In this document: piece after piece, positions 8,469-17,331 of the stretch | Position numbering within the stretch: position 1 is the first letter of the stretch | Layout of the letters: each line of letters begins with the position of its first letter | From: JAJXSS01 sp964547135 | Lineage (GTDB): Bacteria > Planctomycetota > Phycisphaerae > Phycisphaerales > Phycisphaeraceae | Direction: 5' to 3' | NCBI GenBank assembly: GCA_964547135.1 | Contig: CAZJMK010000002.1 | Location: 62,001 to 126,000 of the forward strand | Length of the DNA stretch: 64,000 bases | Notes under the pieces: generated by a model | Databases searched by the model: none | What the model was told of the DNA's origin: nothing | The model's input: the letters and a program-made list of their open reading frames with translations, nothing else | Position numbers and translations under genes: made by a program

Positions 8469-9943
8469 TGAAGCAAACACCAATCAACCTGTATGCCGTG
8501 CCCGACGACCTGTTGCAGCAGGCGATCGCGCTGGAGGTGCGCGCGCGGGGCGATGATGGTTGGCAGCGTGTGCCGCTAGCCAAGGCGGATTCGATGTCGG
8601 AGCAGCCTCATGCCCATGGCGGGGCGGAGGCGTGGGCGGTGCTGGCGTTTGTCGGAACCATCGAATGTCGTGTGACCATGGCGCAAACGGTGGTTCACGC
8701 CATGATTCGGCCGTCGCTGCGTGAACCGGTGGCGGTGCAAACGGAAGGTTGTGCACTCAGGTTCACCCTTGAAAAGCCGCGTTACGTGGTGGTGGAAATC
8801 AACCATGTCGATGGGCTGGGGCAGCCGACGACGCTGCCGAGGTACACCTTGTATTTGCTGACCGAAGCGCCGGACGAGGCGACGCCGGCGAACGATGACG
8901 TGGGGGTGTGTCGGTTGGAAGCGGGGCATCATGAGCCGACGGTTTTTGAGGATGGGCGATATCACACCTACTGGCTGAGGCCGGGGGTGCATACGGTGGC
9001 GGGGGAACTGTTGCGTTTGCATTCGCGGTGTCGTTTGCACTTGGAAGGGGGTGCGTATCTGCGTGCGTATGTGCATGCGGATGGGGCGGAGGATTTGACC
9101 ATCGATGGGCATGGGGTGATTGACGGCACGGGCGTCAACTGTCGCAGCAAGGAATGGCGTGACGATGGTGACGCAGCGTTTGTGTTGATTCGACATGGGC
9201 GCAAGGTGCGATGGAACGGGCCGACGATTTACAATGCGCCGTTTTGGAATTGGGTGTTGCATGGCGGAAGCGACATTGGGGTGCGTCGATACAAGTGCAT
9301 CGGTTGGCGGATGAATAACGACGGCCTTCAGCCACGTAATTGTGAAGACATGACGGTGGAACAGTGCTTCCTCAAATGTGCGGACGATTGCGTGGCGATT
9401 AAAAGCAGGCGGTCGGCGGCGATGCGTTTTGGGCGGTTGCGGTTTCGTGAACTGGTGCTATGGAACGATCACCCGGGCAATGTGGTGGAAATCGGTCACA
9501 CGTCACAGGCGGATTATCTGTCGGATGTTCGTTTTGAAAACATCGAAGTGGTACACGCGGAGTCGCCGAAGGACGATCGGTTTATCATCAGCATTTTTTT
9601 GGTGGACCACTGCACGGTGGCGGATGTGGTGTATGACGGGTTTTATGTCGAAGGTTTTTTAACGATGCGTGATGTCGGGTTGCAGATTGCATCATCACGG
9701 TACAGCACGGACGATCAGCGCGGAAGGATTGTTCGGGTGCGGGTGAAAAACTATCATCGTGATTCAGCCATCGCACCGATCGTGCTGCGTGGTGTTGATG
9801 AAACGCACAACATAGATGATGTGACGATCGGGCCGATGTATCGGGTGACGGCGGGGCAGTCTGCGGGCGAGTCAAAACGATGGGTGATGCCGAAAACGGA
9901 GGCGGTCCATGCGGTGAATGTACGGGTTGTCGGTGAATTGTGA
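8465..9943 (+). CDS. Glycoside hydrolase family 28-like (polygalacturonase-like) protein
   Basis: A 492-residue protein: an N-terminal beta-rich region (about 1-150), then a GH28-type parallel beta-helix with 'DGHGVIDGTG', 'NAPFWNWVLHGG', N285-D286-G in 'RMNNDGLQPRN' and D307-D308 in 'CADDCVAIKS', the expected catalytic aspartates, plus 'VVEIGHTSQ' at the position of the family histidine. GH28 enzymes hydrolyse galacturonic acid linkages in pectin-like chains; exo-acting members handle oligosaccharides. No signal peptide is seen, consistent with an intracellular exo-enzyme. ATG 8465 overlaps the upstream stop (ATGA). Specificity for uronates other than galacturonate is possible. Confidence 0.85.
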   Translation: MMKQTPINLYAVPDDLLQQAIALEVRARGDDGWQRVPLAKADSMSEQPHAHGGAEAWAVLAFVGTIECRVTMAQTVVHAMIRPSLREPVAVQTEGCALRFTLEKPRYVVVEINHVDGLGQPTTLPRYTLYLLTEAPDEATPANDDVGVCRLEAGHHEPTVFEDGRYHTYWLRPGVHTVAGELLRLHSRCRLHLEGGAYLRAYVHADGAEDLTIDGHGVIDGTGVNCRSKEWRDDGDAAFVLIRHGRKVRWNGPTIYNAPFWNWVLHGGSDIGVRRYKCIGWRMNNDGLQPRNCEDMTVEQCFLKCADDCVAIKSRRSAAMRFGRLRFRELVLWNDHPGNVVEIGHTSQADYLSDVRFENIEVVHAESPKDDRFIISIFLVDHCTVADVVYDGFYVEGFLTMRDVGLQIASSRYSTDDQRGRIVRVRVKNYHRDSAIAPIVLRGVDETHNIDDVTIGPMYRVTAGQSAGESKRWVMPKTEAVHAVNVRVVGEL

Positions 9944-9987
9944 TGAGCGAAGAACGGTGAATGGTTGAATTGATGAAGGAGTTTTTC

Positions 9988-11472
9988 ATGCCGGAGGTAC
10001 GACCGAACATTCTGTTTATTTTCCCGGATCAATGGCGGGGCGATTGTCTGGGTTCGCTGGGTCACCCGGTGGTCGAAACACCCTATTTGGATGAACTGGC
10101 ATCGCAGGGTGTCACCTTCACACGAGCTTACAGCAACTGCCCCAGTTGCATCGCTGCCCGTGCCTCGCTGATGACCGGGCTGACACCCAATTCAACCGGT
10201 CGGCTGGGTTACCGCGACGGCGTGACCTGGTTGTACCCCGACACGTTGCCTCGTCTGCTGCGCGACGGGGGGTATCAGACCATCAACGTCGGCAAAACCC
10301 ATTTTCATCCGCAACGCGCTCATCTGGGTTTTGAAATCAATGAGATTTATGACACACAGAAAACCGACCCCTGGTTCGAAGCCGACTACGACCGCTGGCT
10401 CAAGGAAAAAACCAAAGGGCAGATCGTCGATACCACCGTTGACATGAACAGCAACTCATGGCTGGTGCAGCCGTGGGTTCACCCGGAACATTTGCATCCG
10501 ACCTGCTGGACCAGTTCGCGCAGCATTGAGTTGTTGGAACGGCGTGACCCGTTGCGGCCGTTTTTCATGATGCTGAGTTATCACCGCCCGCATCCGCCGA
10601 TTGACCCGCCCTTGTCGTGGTATCAGCGGTTCATGAACAAGGCGCTGCCGCCGGCGCCGGCGGGTGATTGGGTGCACGAATTGCCGGGCATGAACGACCC
10701 GGTGGTCGATTTGCAGGCGTATCACGGCCAGTTGACCGCAGCGCAATTGGACACCATGCGAAGGGCGTATTACGCGCAGATCGCGCACCTGGATTTTCAA
10801 ATCGGACGGGTGATATGGTGGCTGCAAAAATATGGCAAATGCCTGCAAAACACCTGGATTGTGTTCGCCAGCGATCATGGTGAGTTGCTGGGCGATCACA
10901 ACCTGTTGCGCAAGTTCAATGGGTTTGAAGGCTCGGCCCGTGTGCCAATGATTGTGCGTCCGCCGACGACCCCGGCTTATCGTGACATCAGGCGTCATCA
11001 GTGCTGCGATCAACCGGTGGGGCTGCATGATTTTCTGCCCACGATGCTCGACATGGCCGAGCTGTCGTCGATGATTCCGCAAAAGGTGGAGGGGCAAAGT
11101 CTGCTGCCGCTCTTGCGGGGTGAAAATGTCAGCAGTTGGCGAGCGTTTATTCACGGGGAACATTCGCAAAGCCGGGTGCCCGGCGGCGGTTGGCAGTTTG
11201 TCGTATCACGACGCTGGAAGTTCATCTGGCAGACCGGCTCGGGGCGTGAATTTTTGTTTGATCTGCAATACGACCCGGATGAACTGCACAACCTGATTCG
11301 CAGTACCAATACTGAACATCAAGCCGCGCTGCAGCAGTGTCGGGCGGCGATGATTGAGGTACTGCGTCAACGCCCCGATGACAAATTGACGGACGGAAAC
11401 CAACTCACCCCCGGCAACAACCTGCCACCGGTACGCAACTGGCTGCTCGAACAGGTCGGCCTGAAACACTGA
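9988..11472 (+). CDS. Second type I sulfatase, no signal peptide
   Basis: A 494-residue sulfatase. 'PNILFIFPDQWRGDCLG' opens the fold, and the formylglycine motif is C54-I-A-A-R58 ('SCIAARASLMTG'), the CxAxR variant rather than CxPxR. 'FASDHGELLGDHN' is the second metal-binding region. The C-terminus ends in a sulfatase-type 'DPDELHNLI' segment. ATG 9988 is chosen because AAGGAG lies 6 bases upstream and homology starts at 'RPNILFIF'. As with the first sulfatase, no export signal is visible. It differs strongly in sequence from the first sulfatase, so the two probably remove different sulfate esters from the same glycan. The GH10 gene begins 12 bases downstream. Confidence 0.92.
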   Translation: MPEVRPNILFIFPDQWRGDCLGSLGHPVVETPYLDELASQGVTFTRAYSNCPSCIAARASLMTGLTPNSTGRLGYRDGVTWLYPDTLPRLLRDGGYQTINVGKTHFHPQRAHLGFEINEIYDTQKTDPWFEADYDRWLKEKTKGQIVDTTVDMNSNSWLVQPWVHPEHLHPTCWTSSRSIELLERRDPLRPFFMMLSYHRPHPPIDPPLSWYQRFMNKALPPAPAGDWVHELPGMNDPVVDLQAYHGQLTAAQLDTMRRAYYAQIAHLDFQIGRVIWWLQKYGKCLQNTWIVFASDHGELLGDHNLLRKFNGFEGSARVPMIVRPPTTPAYRDIRRHQCCDQPVGLHDFLPTMLDMAELSSMIPQKVEGQSLLPLLRGENVSSWRAFIHGEHSQSRVPGGGWQFVVSRRWKFIWQTGSGREFLFDLQYDPDELHNLIRSTNTEHQAALQQCRAAMIEVLRQRPDDKLTDGNQLTPGNNLPPVRNWLLEQVGLKH

Positions 11473-11484
11473 AAGGGTATCATC

Positions 11485-12870
11485 ATGCGCGTTGCCTCGA
11501 CCATCACCACGTTCCTTGTGAGCCTCATCATGTTCACCCCGGCCACGCAGGCGGACAACGACTGGCGCAGCATCGCCAACCAGCGCATCGCAGAACTCAG
11601 GCAGGGCGACTTTGTGGTGCAACTGACCGATGCACAGGGCAAGCCCGTCACGCTCAACGGTCCGGCGGAAATTCGTCAGGTGCGATCCCACTTTCATTTT
11701 GGCACCTGCTTCGCCGGCGATGCTCTTTCCGAGGACCCGGTCGAAGTGCGATATCGGCAATTCATTTTGGATCACTTCAACACCCTGGTTTCCGAAAACG
11801 ACATGAAGTGGAACCGCAACCAGCCGGAGCCGGGGCCGATGACTTACGACGTGGCGGAACGCATGATGCAATGGGCGGCACAACACAACCTGGCGGTGCG
11901 CGGCCACTGCATCGTCTGGGAAAAGCGCGAGTTCAATCGCAAATGGGTGCGTGAACTCACCGGCGATGCCCTGCGGCAGGCGATCGAGGCCCGCATCGAT
12001 TCGGTCGTTCCCCAATTCAAAGGTCGGCTGATTGCGTGGGATGTCAACAACGAAATGCTCGACGGCAATTTTTACTCGCAGCAACTGGGCGAAGAAATTC
12101 GCGCGGATATTTTCCGGCGCGTGGCCAAGCTCGACCCGGTGACGCCCCTGTTCCTCAATGACTATTCGATATTGGGCAATCAGGTACGCACCCAGGCACT
12201 GCTGGATCAGGTGAACTGGTTCCGAGAGCGCGGCTGCAAAATCGACGGGCTGGGGGTGCAGGAACATGGATGCGAACGCTTTGCCCGTCTGCCCGCACCC
12301 GCCCGGCAAAACAACGATGCACCGGCGGAGACAGCAACGACAACCGAAGAAGCAACGACAACGCCCGATGGGTCGGTGACGTTGTCAGCGGAGGAGCGTG
12401 AAGCACAGCGGCAGGCACGGATGGACCAGTCATCGCGCAATATTTACGCCACGCTGGATCAACTGACCGTGGCCGGGGTGCCGATTCATCTGACGGAGAT
12501 CAGTTCGCGCAGTCGCAATCATCAGATCAGGGCCGACGGGTTGGAAGTGATGATTCGCACCGCTTTCAGTCACCCGAAGGTGGACGCGATTCTGGTCTGG
12601 GGTTTTTGGAGCAAGCGACACTGGTTCAAGGACGAGGCCGCCCTGGTGGATGATGATTGGAACCTCACGCCTGCGGGCAAGCGCTTGCAACAAATGTTGC
12701 TGGAAGAATGGCGCACGCGCACCCAGGCAAACATTGATGCGCAGGGGCAGTTACGGTTCCGCGGTTTTTACGGGAGCTATGAAGTGACTTTACCGACCAG
12801 CGCTGGGCCACGCACGATTCAAGTGAACCTGACGCCACAAGAGCGCCGGGTGGAAGTGACGATGCGCTGA
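11485..12870 (+). CDS. Secreted GH10 endo-1,4-beta-xylanase-like protein
   Basis: A 461-residue protein with a signal peptide (about residues 1-23, hydrophobic core 'TTFLVSLIMF', cleavage near TQA). The GH10 barrel shows 'NDMKWNRNQPEPG', the acid/base Glu190 in 'WDVNNEM' and the nucleophile Glu338 in 'HLTEIS'. Between them, residues about 264-317 form a Thr/Glu/Ala-rich insertion absent from ordinary GH10 enzymes. The C-terminal 'RFRGFYGSYEV' and 'IQVNLTPQERRVEV' segment is a small beta tail. It is the only gene of this cluster with an obvious export signal, so it may perform the first, extracellular or periplasmic, cut. Xylan is the family substrate; a related xylose- or glucose-containing glycan is possible. 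Confidence 0.88.
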   Translation: MRVASTITTFLVSLIMFTPATQADNDWRSIANQRIAELRQGDFVVQLTDAQGKPVTLNGPAEIRQVRSHFHFGTCFAGDALSEDPVEVRYRQFILDHFNTLVSENDMKWNRNQPEPGPMTYDVAERMMQWAAQHNLAVRGHCIVWEKREFNRKWVRELTGDALRQAIEARIDSVVPQFKGRLIAWDVNNEMLDGNFYSQQLGEEIRADIFRRVAKLDPVTPLFLNDYSILGNQVRTQALLDQVNWFRERGCKIDGLGVQEHGCERFARLPAPARQNNDAPAETATTTEEATTTPDGSVTLSAEEREAQRQARMDQSSRNIYATLDQLTVAGVPIHLTEISSRSRNHQIRADGLEVMIRTAFSHPKVDAILVWGFWSKRHWFKDEAALVDDDWNLTPAGKRLQQMLLEEWRTRTQANIDAQGQLRFRGFYGSYEVTLPTSAGPRTIQVNLTPQERRVEVTMR

Positions 12871-12949
12871 AGGCGATGTGGGGGTGATTGCATGATTGGG
12901 TAATATTGGTGTATGACGCCTTGCCCACCGGGGCAGGGCCGGATGGCTG

Positions 12950-13062
12950 CACATGGATGGATAATGGATCATGGATGATGGATAATGTTCAGAGAGGATG
13001 TTTCTCAATCAACTCTGGGTTTGTACATCATCCATTATCCTTTATCTATTATCCATCATGTC
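12950..13062. repeat. ATGGAT/ATTATCC inverted tandem repeat, bidirectional terminator candidate
   Basis: On the left are tandem ATGGAT-like units ('ATGGATAATGGATCATGGAT'), on the right their complement ('CATCATCCATTATCC' and 'TATTATCCATCATG'), so the segment can fold into a long imperfect hairpin. It lies between the convergent GH10 and metY genes and could end both transcripts. The remaining gap up to 13114 shows no gene. Confidence 0.6.
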
Positions 13063-13114
13063 CTTGTCGCCGACACAAAGCGTCCGCGCCAAACAAATGC
13101 AATCGCTCAATCAC

Positions 13115-14422
13115 TCACCCGCCCGTCGCAGCGTTCAAGGCCTGGTCCAAATCAGCGAGGATGTCGGCCAGGTCTTCGATGCCGACCGACAGGCGGATGT
13201 ATTCAGGCGTCACGCCGGCGCGGGCCTGCTCGGCTTGGGTGAGTTGGCTGTGCGTGGTCGAAGCCGGGTGAATCACCAGGGTTTTGGCATCGCCGATGTT
13301 GGCCAGGTGCGAGGCGAGTTTGCAGCTTTCGACGAACTTTCGGCAGGCCTTGATGCCGCCCTTGACTCCGAAACCCATGATCGCACCCGCCCCGTTGGGC
13401 AGGTACTTTTGTGCCTGTGCGTAATCGTTGTGCGAAGGCAGGCCGGGGTAATTGACCCACAAAACTGACGGATGTTTTTCGAGCCACTGCGCGACCTTGA
13501 GCGCGTTCTCAGCGTGTCGTTGCATGCGCAGGTGCAGGGTTTCCAGCCCCAGTAAAAACAGAAACGCAGCAAACGGACTCATGCACGCCCCGGTGTCGCG
13601 CAGCTGGTGGGTGCGCACATGAATGATAAAGGCGATGTTGCCGATGGGGCGCAGGGCCTCTTCAAAAACCACGCCATGGTAGGCCGGGTCGGGGGCGCAG
13701 AATTCAGGCCATTTTTTGGGGTTTTTGGCCCAGGGGAATTGGCCGCTGTCGATGACCGCACCGCCGACGTGTACCCCGTGGCCGCCGATGAATTTGGTGG
13801 TCGAGTAAACCACGATGTCAACGCCGTGCTCGATGGGGCGCAAGAGCATCGGCGTCATCACCGTGTTGTCGCAGACCACCGGCAAATCATGCTCATGAGC
13901 CACCTTGGTGATGGCTTGAAAATCAGGCACATCGTTTTTCGGATTGCCCAGCGATTCCATATAGACCAGGCGCGTGTTGGCATCGACGAGTTTGGCAATG
14001 TCCTGTGGGCGTGCGGGGTCGAAAAATCGCACTTCGATGCCCAGTTGGCGCAGGGTTTGGGTGAAAAGGGTCCAGGTTCCGCCGTAGAGGGAGGTGGCGG
14101 AAATGAAGTTCTGCCCACTGTGGCAAAGCGTGAGCACGGTGGCGGTGATGGCCGCCTGACCGGAGGCAAACGCCAAGGCTGCGGCACCGCCTTCGAGGGC
14201 AGCCATGCGCTTTTCCAGCACATCGCAGGTGGGGTTCATGAGCCTGCTGTAAATATTGCCGAATTCCTTGAGGGCAAACAGGTTCGCTGCGTGATCGGTG
14301 TCGTTGAAAAGGTAACTCGTGGTGGCGTAAATCGGCACCGCCCGTGCGTTGGTGGCCGGGTCTTTGCCCTGACCGGCATGCAGTGCGCGTGTGCCCAAAC
14401 CCTGTGCTGGAACCTGACTCAT
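13115..14422 (-). CDS. metY: O-acetylhomoserine sulfhydrylase (MetY)
   Basis: A 435-residue PLP enzyme of the Cys/Met metabolism family. The PLP lysine is Lys210 in 'VVYSTTKFIGGHG'; 'SGQAAI', 'TSLYGGTWTLF' and 'VVCDNTVMTPMLLRP' are the usual cofactor-binding segments. Length and the motif 'THSQLT' near the C-terminus match O-acetylhomoserine aminocarboxypropyltransferase rather than cystathionine synthase. It makes homocysteine from O-acetylhomoserine and sulfide in the cytoplasm. The GGGAGA sequence 5 bases before the ATG is a good ribosome site. I looked for an S-adenosylmethionine riboswitch in the 160 bases upstream and did not recognise one. Confidence 0.92.
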   Translation of the reverse strand: MSQVPAQGLGTRALHAGQGKDPATNARAVPIYATTSYLFNDTDHAANLFALKEFGNIYSRLMNPTCDVLEKRMAALEGGAAALAFASGQAAITATVLTLCHSGQNFISATSLYGGTWTLFTQTLRQLGIEVRFFDPARPQDIAKLVDANTRLVYMESLGNPKNDVPDFQAITKVAHEHDLPVVCDNTVMTPMLLRPIEHGVDIVVYSTTKFIGGHGVHVGGAVIDSGQFPWAKNPKKWPEFCAPDPAYHGVVFEEALRPIGNIAFIIHVRTHQLRDTGACMSPFAAFLFLLGLETLHLRMQRHAENALKVAQWLEKHPSVLWVNYPGLPSHNDYAQAQKYLPNGAGAIMGFGVKGGIKACRKFVESCKLASHLANIGDAKTLVIHPASTTHSQLTQAEQARAGVTPEYIRLSVGIEDLADILADLDQALNAATGG

Positions 14423-14583
14423 GATCGTCTCCCTTGCATCGTGTAAATGACCTTATGGACCAACGCATACTGTAGCCGGGTGTTCACGAAATTTCAGTTG
14501 CCCATGAATCATGGGGTGTGATTGTCACACCTCTATTTGCGCGTCTGCGTGAGGTTCAGGGTGGTTTTTCAAACAACAACCAT

Positions 14584-14646
14584 TGACGCCGAGGGCTTCA
14601 GCCCCGGATCAATGACAAATATCCGGCCCTGAAGGGCACGGCGTCA
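14584..14646. repeat. GACGCCGAGGGCTTCAGCC palindrome, copy 1
   Basis: Imperfect inverted repeat: the left arm TGACGCCGAGGGCTTCAG pairs with the right arm CTGAAGGGCACGGCGTCA around a short variable loop. The same unit recurs at 15145, 17778, 43437 and 51082, and half of it inside leuC at 62259. It fills the gap between metY and the ferredoxin gene. Confidence 0.9.
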
Positions 14647-14713
14647 AAACCGCCGACGCAAAGCGTCCGCGCTAAACAAATACAAATGTTGCACTCAACA
14701 GCGCGATGAAGTG

Positions 14714-15115
14714 TCAATCATGCGGGGTTTCTTTGACGGCATTGCGATTCCAGGCCGGCACCGCCACGACGATTTTACCCGCCTGCATGATTCGGCATTG
14801 ACAGCTCAGTCGGCTGTTGCGCCTGACATCGGGCGCTTCCTCCACGCGGTCCAGTTCATCATCCTCCGCTTCGGTCAGCAATTTTTCGCCCTCCATCACA
14901 TACACATGACAGGTCGAACAGGCACACACGCCCCCGCAGGCATGTTCGATGTCGATGTGCGCATCCATCGCTGCACCGAGGATTGAATCACCGCGTCGTG
15001 CCCGCACCGTCACAATTTTTTCCGACTTTCCGGTGAGTGGCACCGGGTCTTCCAAATGAAACTCAATCGTCACGCTCGGCGACGCTTCCAAGGGTTCAGG
15101 GCGTTTCAAACTCAT
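14714..15115 (-). CDS. 2Fe-2S ferredoxin, adrenodoxin/ISC type
   Basis: A 133-residue protein with the adrenodoxin-type ligand pattern C60-x5-C66-x2-C69 ('ACGGVCACSTCH') and Cys105 36 residues later ('LSCQC'), the spacing of the E. coli ISC ferredoxin. 'GDSILGAAMDAHIDIEHACGG' leads into the cluster loop. It would donate electrons in iron-sulfur assembly or to a P450- or hydroxylase-type partner. About 20 extra residues at the N-terminus carry no motif. The neighbouring leuD encodes the small subunit of an iron-sulfur hydro-lyase; repeat DNA separates them, so co-transcription is uncertain. Confidence 0.88.
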   Translation of the reverse strand: MSLKRPEPLEASPSVTIEFHLEDPVPLTGKSEKIVTVRARRGDSILGAAMDAHIDIEHACGGVCACSTCHVYVMEGEKLLTEAEDDELDRVEEAPDVRRNSRLSCQCRIMQAGKIVVAVPAWNRNAVKETPHD

Positions 15116-15144
15116 GAGTCACCTGCGGGGAAAGTCGGTGATTT

Positions 15145-15223
15145 TGACGCCGTGCCCTTCAGGGCCGGATGGTTTGATGCATCATCAAGGAAAAACCATC
15201 CGGGGCTAAAGCCCTCGGCGTCA
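15145..15223. repeat. GACGCCGAGGGCTTCAGCC palindrome, copy 2 (inverted)
   Basis: The same palindromic unit as at 14584, in the opposite orientation, flanking the ferredoxin gene on its other side. The arms are TGACGCCGTGCCCTTCAGG and the matching CTAAAGCCCTCGGCGTCA. Confidence 0.9.
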
Positions 15224-15240
15224 ATTTTTGAAATTTTCTC

Positions 15241-15804
15241 TCACTCGGCCAACATGCCGGTTTGTCGTGCGTAGGCGAACACGCCGCCGGCCTCGACGAT
15301 GGGTTTGACATCGCCCAGGGGTTTCAGTCGATAGGTTTTGCCGGTGGTCTGGTTGACGAGGGTGCCGGCTTCGATATCGACGGTGACATTGTCGCCGGTG
15401 CGAATTTCCTCCACCAGGCGGGTTTCCGATTCACAGGGCAGAAGGTATCCGCCGTTGACGCAGTTGCGGAAAAAAATGCGTGCGTAAAACTCAGCGACGA
15501 CCACCGTGGCCCCGGCCTCGGCGATCGCCAGGGGGGCATGTTCCCGTGACGAACCGCAGCCGAAGTTGCGTCCGCCGATGACGATGGTGTATTGGCTTTT
15601 GAACTTTCCTTCGGGCACAAAGCGCAGGTTGCCCGTGGGCAGGCCGCATTGCTTGATCGGCACCCCGGCCATGGCGTACATGCCGAAGTAAGGCCGTTCC
15701 TTGGGGTCCGACGGGTTGTAGCTCAAATACTCCGCAGGGATGATCTGATCGGTGTCAATATCATCGCCGAGCACGAACGCTTGACCGGTAATTGCCTGTG
15801 CCAT
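15241..15804 (-). CDS. leuD: 3-isopropylmalate dehydratase small subunit
   Basis: A 187-residue swivel-domain protein. 'GDDIDTDQIIPAEYL' opens it and 'GGRNFGCGSSREHAP' is the diagnostic substrate-binding loop of the LeuD/aconitase small subunit; 'FARIFFRN'-like 'YARIFFRNCVNGG' follows. With LeuC it isomerises 2-isopropylmalate to 3-isopropylmalate in leucine synthesis. The large subunit is encoded at 61964-63400, more than 46 kb away, instead of adjacent. Homoaconitase-type specificity cannot be excluded from sequence alone. Confidence 0.9.
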   Translation of the reverse strand: MAQAITGQAFVLGDDIDTDQIIPAEYLSYNPSDPKERPYFGMYAMAGVPIKQCGLPTGNLRFVPEGKFKSQYTIVIGGRNFGCGSSREHAPLAIAEAGATVVVAEFYARIFFRNCVNGGYLLPCESETRLVEEIRTGDNVTVDIEAGTLVNQTTGKTYRLKPLGDVKPIVEAGGVFAYARQTGMLAE

Positions 15805-15921
15805 GGGTGTCCTTTCCAGCTAGACCCATGAGTATAGCGTCCCACGACGATGATTGATGACGTATTTGGCGATCGGGTTAGCGGATAGATCAATTTGTAT
15901 CAATTGCTGTAGTGCTTGAAA

Positions 15922-16052
15922 CCCCTCTCCCCCCGGGAGAGGGTGGCCGAGTCTTCGAGGCCGGGTGAGGGCGTGTCATCAAAATGACGGATGAAGGTAT
16001 GTATCAGAATCGCAGACGCCCTCACCCTAACCCTCTCCCGGAGGGAGAGGGG
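15922..16052. repeat. Paired, inverted CCCTCTCCC/GGGAGAGGG repeats
   Basis: Two REP-like units in opposite orientation (15922-15972 and 16018-16052) separated by about 45 bases, so the whole unit can form two hairpins or one large cruciform. The same paired arrangement occurs at 54053-54193 and inside the 35.7-kb element. It lies between the divergently read ends of leuD and the EAL-HDOD gene. Confidence 0.85.
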
Positions 16053-16065
16053 ACAGAACAAGCCA

Positions 16066-17331
16066 TCACCCCGGCATGTTTTCATCGGTCCAGTGCAACG
16101 CCTGTCGATACACAGCACTGATTTGTTCCGCGTCTATGCCCAGTTGCACACTGTACATGTTCACCAGGGTCAGGTTGCCGCGTTCCATCGCCAGTGCCAG
16201 GCGATACACCACCGACAAGGGCGACTCGGTTCCGAGCAGTGCCGCGGTCACATCCGCAGGCAACGGCATGGTCGCCAGCACTTCCTCCATCGGTCGGTCC
16301 ATCAGGGCATCGGCTCCCGAAAACAGTCCGAGCATGAATAAATCCAGTTGCTCATCCTCCCGCTGCAACAGTGCCGCCATCTGTTCGCAGAAGCGCGCCC
16401 GTACCAGACAGGTGGTCATCAGTTCCATCGGCTTGTTGTCAGCCATGGCGATCATGGCCACGATCGACGCCCATTTGCGCAACGGCCCTTCGCCCATGAG
16501 CGTCAACCCATGCCGAATCGACGAAATGCGATGACGTATGCCGATGGCTGCGGAGTTGAGGTATTTGAGCAACCGCACTGACAGCGACATTTCCCGTTTG
16601 ATGATCGCTTCGAGCTGATCGTAATCCACCGGGCTGCGGTTGAGTTCCTGCAAAAACAAAAGGTAGTTGGTTTTGTAAGAAGGTATTTCCCTGCCCCTGA
16701 TGATCTGCGGCTTGCAGAAAAAATACCCCTGAAAATAGGTGTACCCCAGTTCCACCGCCTCCTTGAAGTCGGCCTGGGTTTCCACCTTTTCCGCCAACAG
16801 CGCGATGTCGCCCATACCATATTGCAACATCACCTTTTTCCGCCGGCGGGTGTTGTACGCCAGAAAATCAACCTTGACAATGTCCGCCAAATCCAGCAGC
16901 GGACGGTAGTCGGCACGAAATTCAAAATCGTCCAGCGCCAGGGTGTACCCCGCCTGTTTGAGTTGCCTGGCAGCCTGCACCACCTGCGCATCGGGTTCGA
17001 CGTTTTCCAAAAGCTCGATCACCACCCGGTCTTTGGGCAGCACCATGTAGGTCTGATCCAGCAACATCGCACGGGGAACGTTGATGAACGCGCGGTGTTT
17101 GCCCACCAGGTCGTCCAGCGACAGTACGTTCATGGTTCGGTCGATCACGTGACGTGATGCCTGATCGCCGTCGGCGTGGTTGAAGGCGTTGTGTGTCGAG
17201 CCGGCGCGATACAGCAGTTCGTAGGCGTACACGTTCTGACGCTGATCGAAGATGGGTTGACGACCGACGAAAACCTGTGCCGTCGTCGGCTCACTCACGG
17301 GTTGTTCATGGGTGGCACGGATCATGGACAT
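16066..17331 (-). CDS. EAL-HDOD signalling protein (YuxH/CdgJ-like)
   Basis: About 421 residues: an N-terminal EAL-like phosphodiesterase domain ('VFVGRQPIFDQRQNVYAYELLYR', 'LALDDFEF', 'IVKVDFL', 'FQGYFFCKP') and a C-terminal HDOD domain ('LLKYLNSAAIG', 'LFSGADALMDRPM'). The EAL triad is ELL and several catalytic acidic residues are not evident, so c-di-GMP hydrolysis is unlikely; known proteins of this architecture act as regulators of motility or gene expression. The first ATG is at 17331; ATG 17325, with GAGG 8 bases upstream, is an equally good start, so the N-terminus may be two residues shorter. The 600 bases upstream hold only repeats. Confidence 0.85.
   Translation of the reverse strand: MSMIRATHEQPVSEPTTAQVFVGRQPIFDQRQNVYAYELLYRAGSTHNAFNHADGDQASRHVIDRTMNVLSLDDLVGKHRAFINVPRAMLLDQTYMVLPKDRVVIELLENVEPDAQVVQAARQLKQAGYTLALDDFEFRADYRPLLDLADIVKVDFLAYNTRRRKKVMLQYGMGDIALLAEKVETQADFKEAVELGYTYFQGYFFCKPQIIRGREIPSYKTNYLLFLQELNRSPVDYDQLEAIIKREMSLSVRLLKYLNSAAIGIRHRISSIRHGLTLMGEGPLRKWASIVAMIAMADNKPMELMTTCLVRARFCEQMAALLQREDEQLDLFMLGLFSGADALMDRPMEEVLATMPLPADVTAALLGTESPLSVVYRLALAMERGNLTLVNMYSVQLGIDAEQISAVYRQALHWTDENMPG

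Noticed and set aside
14423..14583. SAM riboswitch upstream of metY
   Set aside because: I could not find the conserved kink-turn and core bases; only ordinary leader sequence and a ribosome site are visible.
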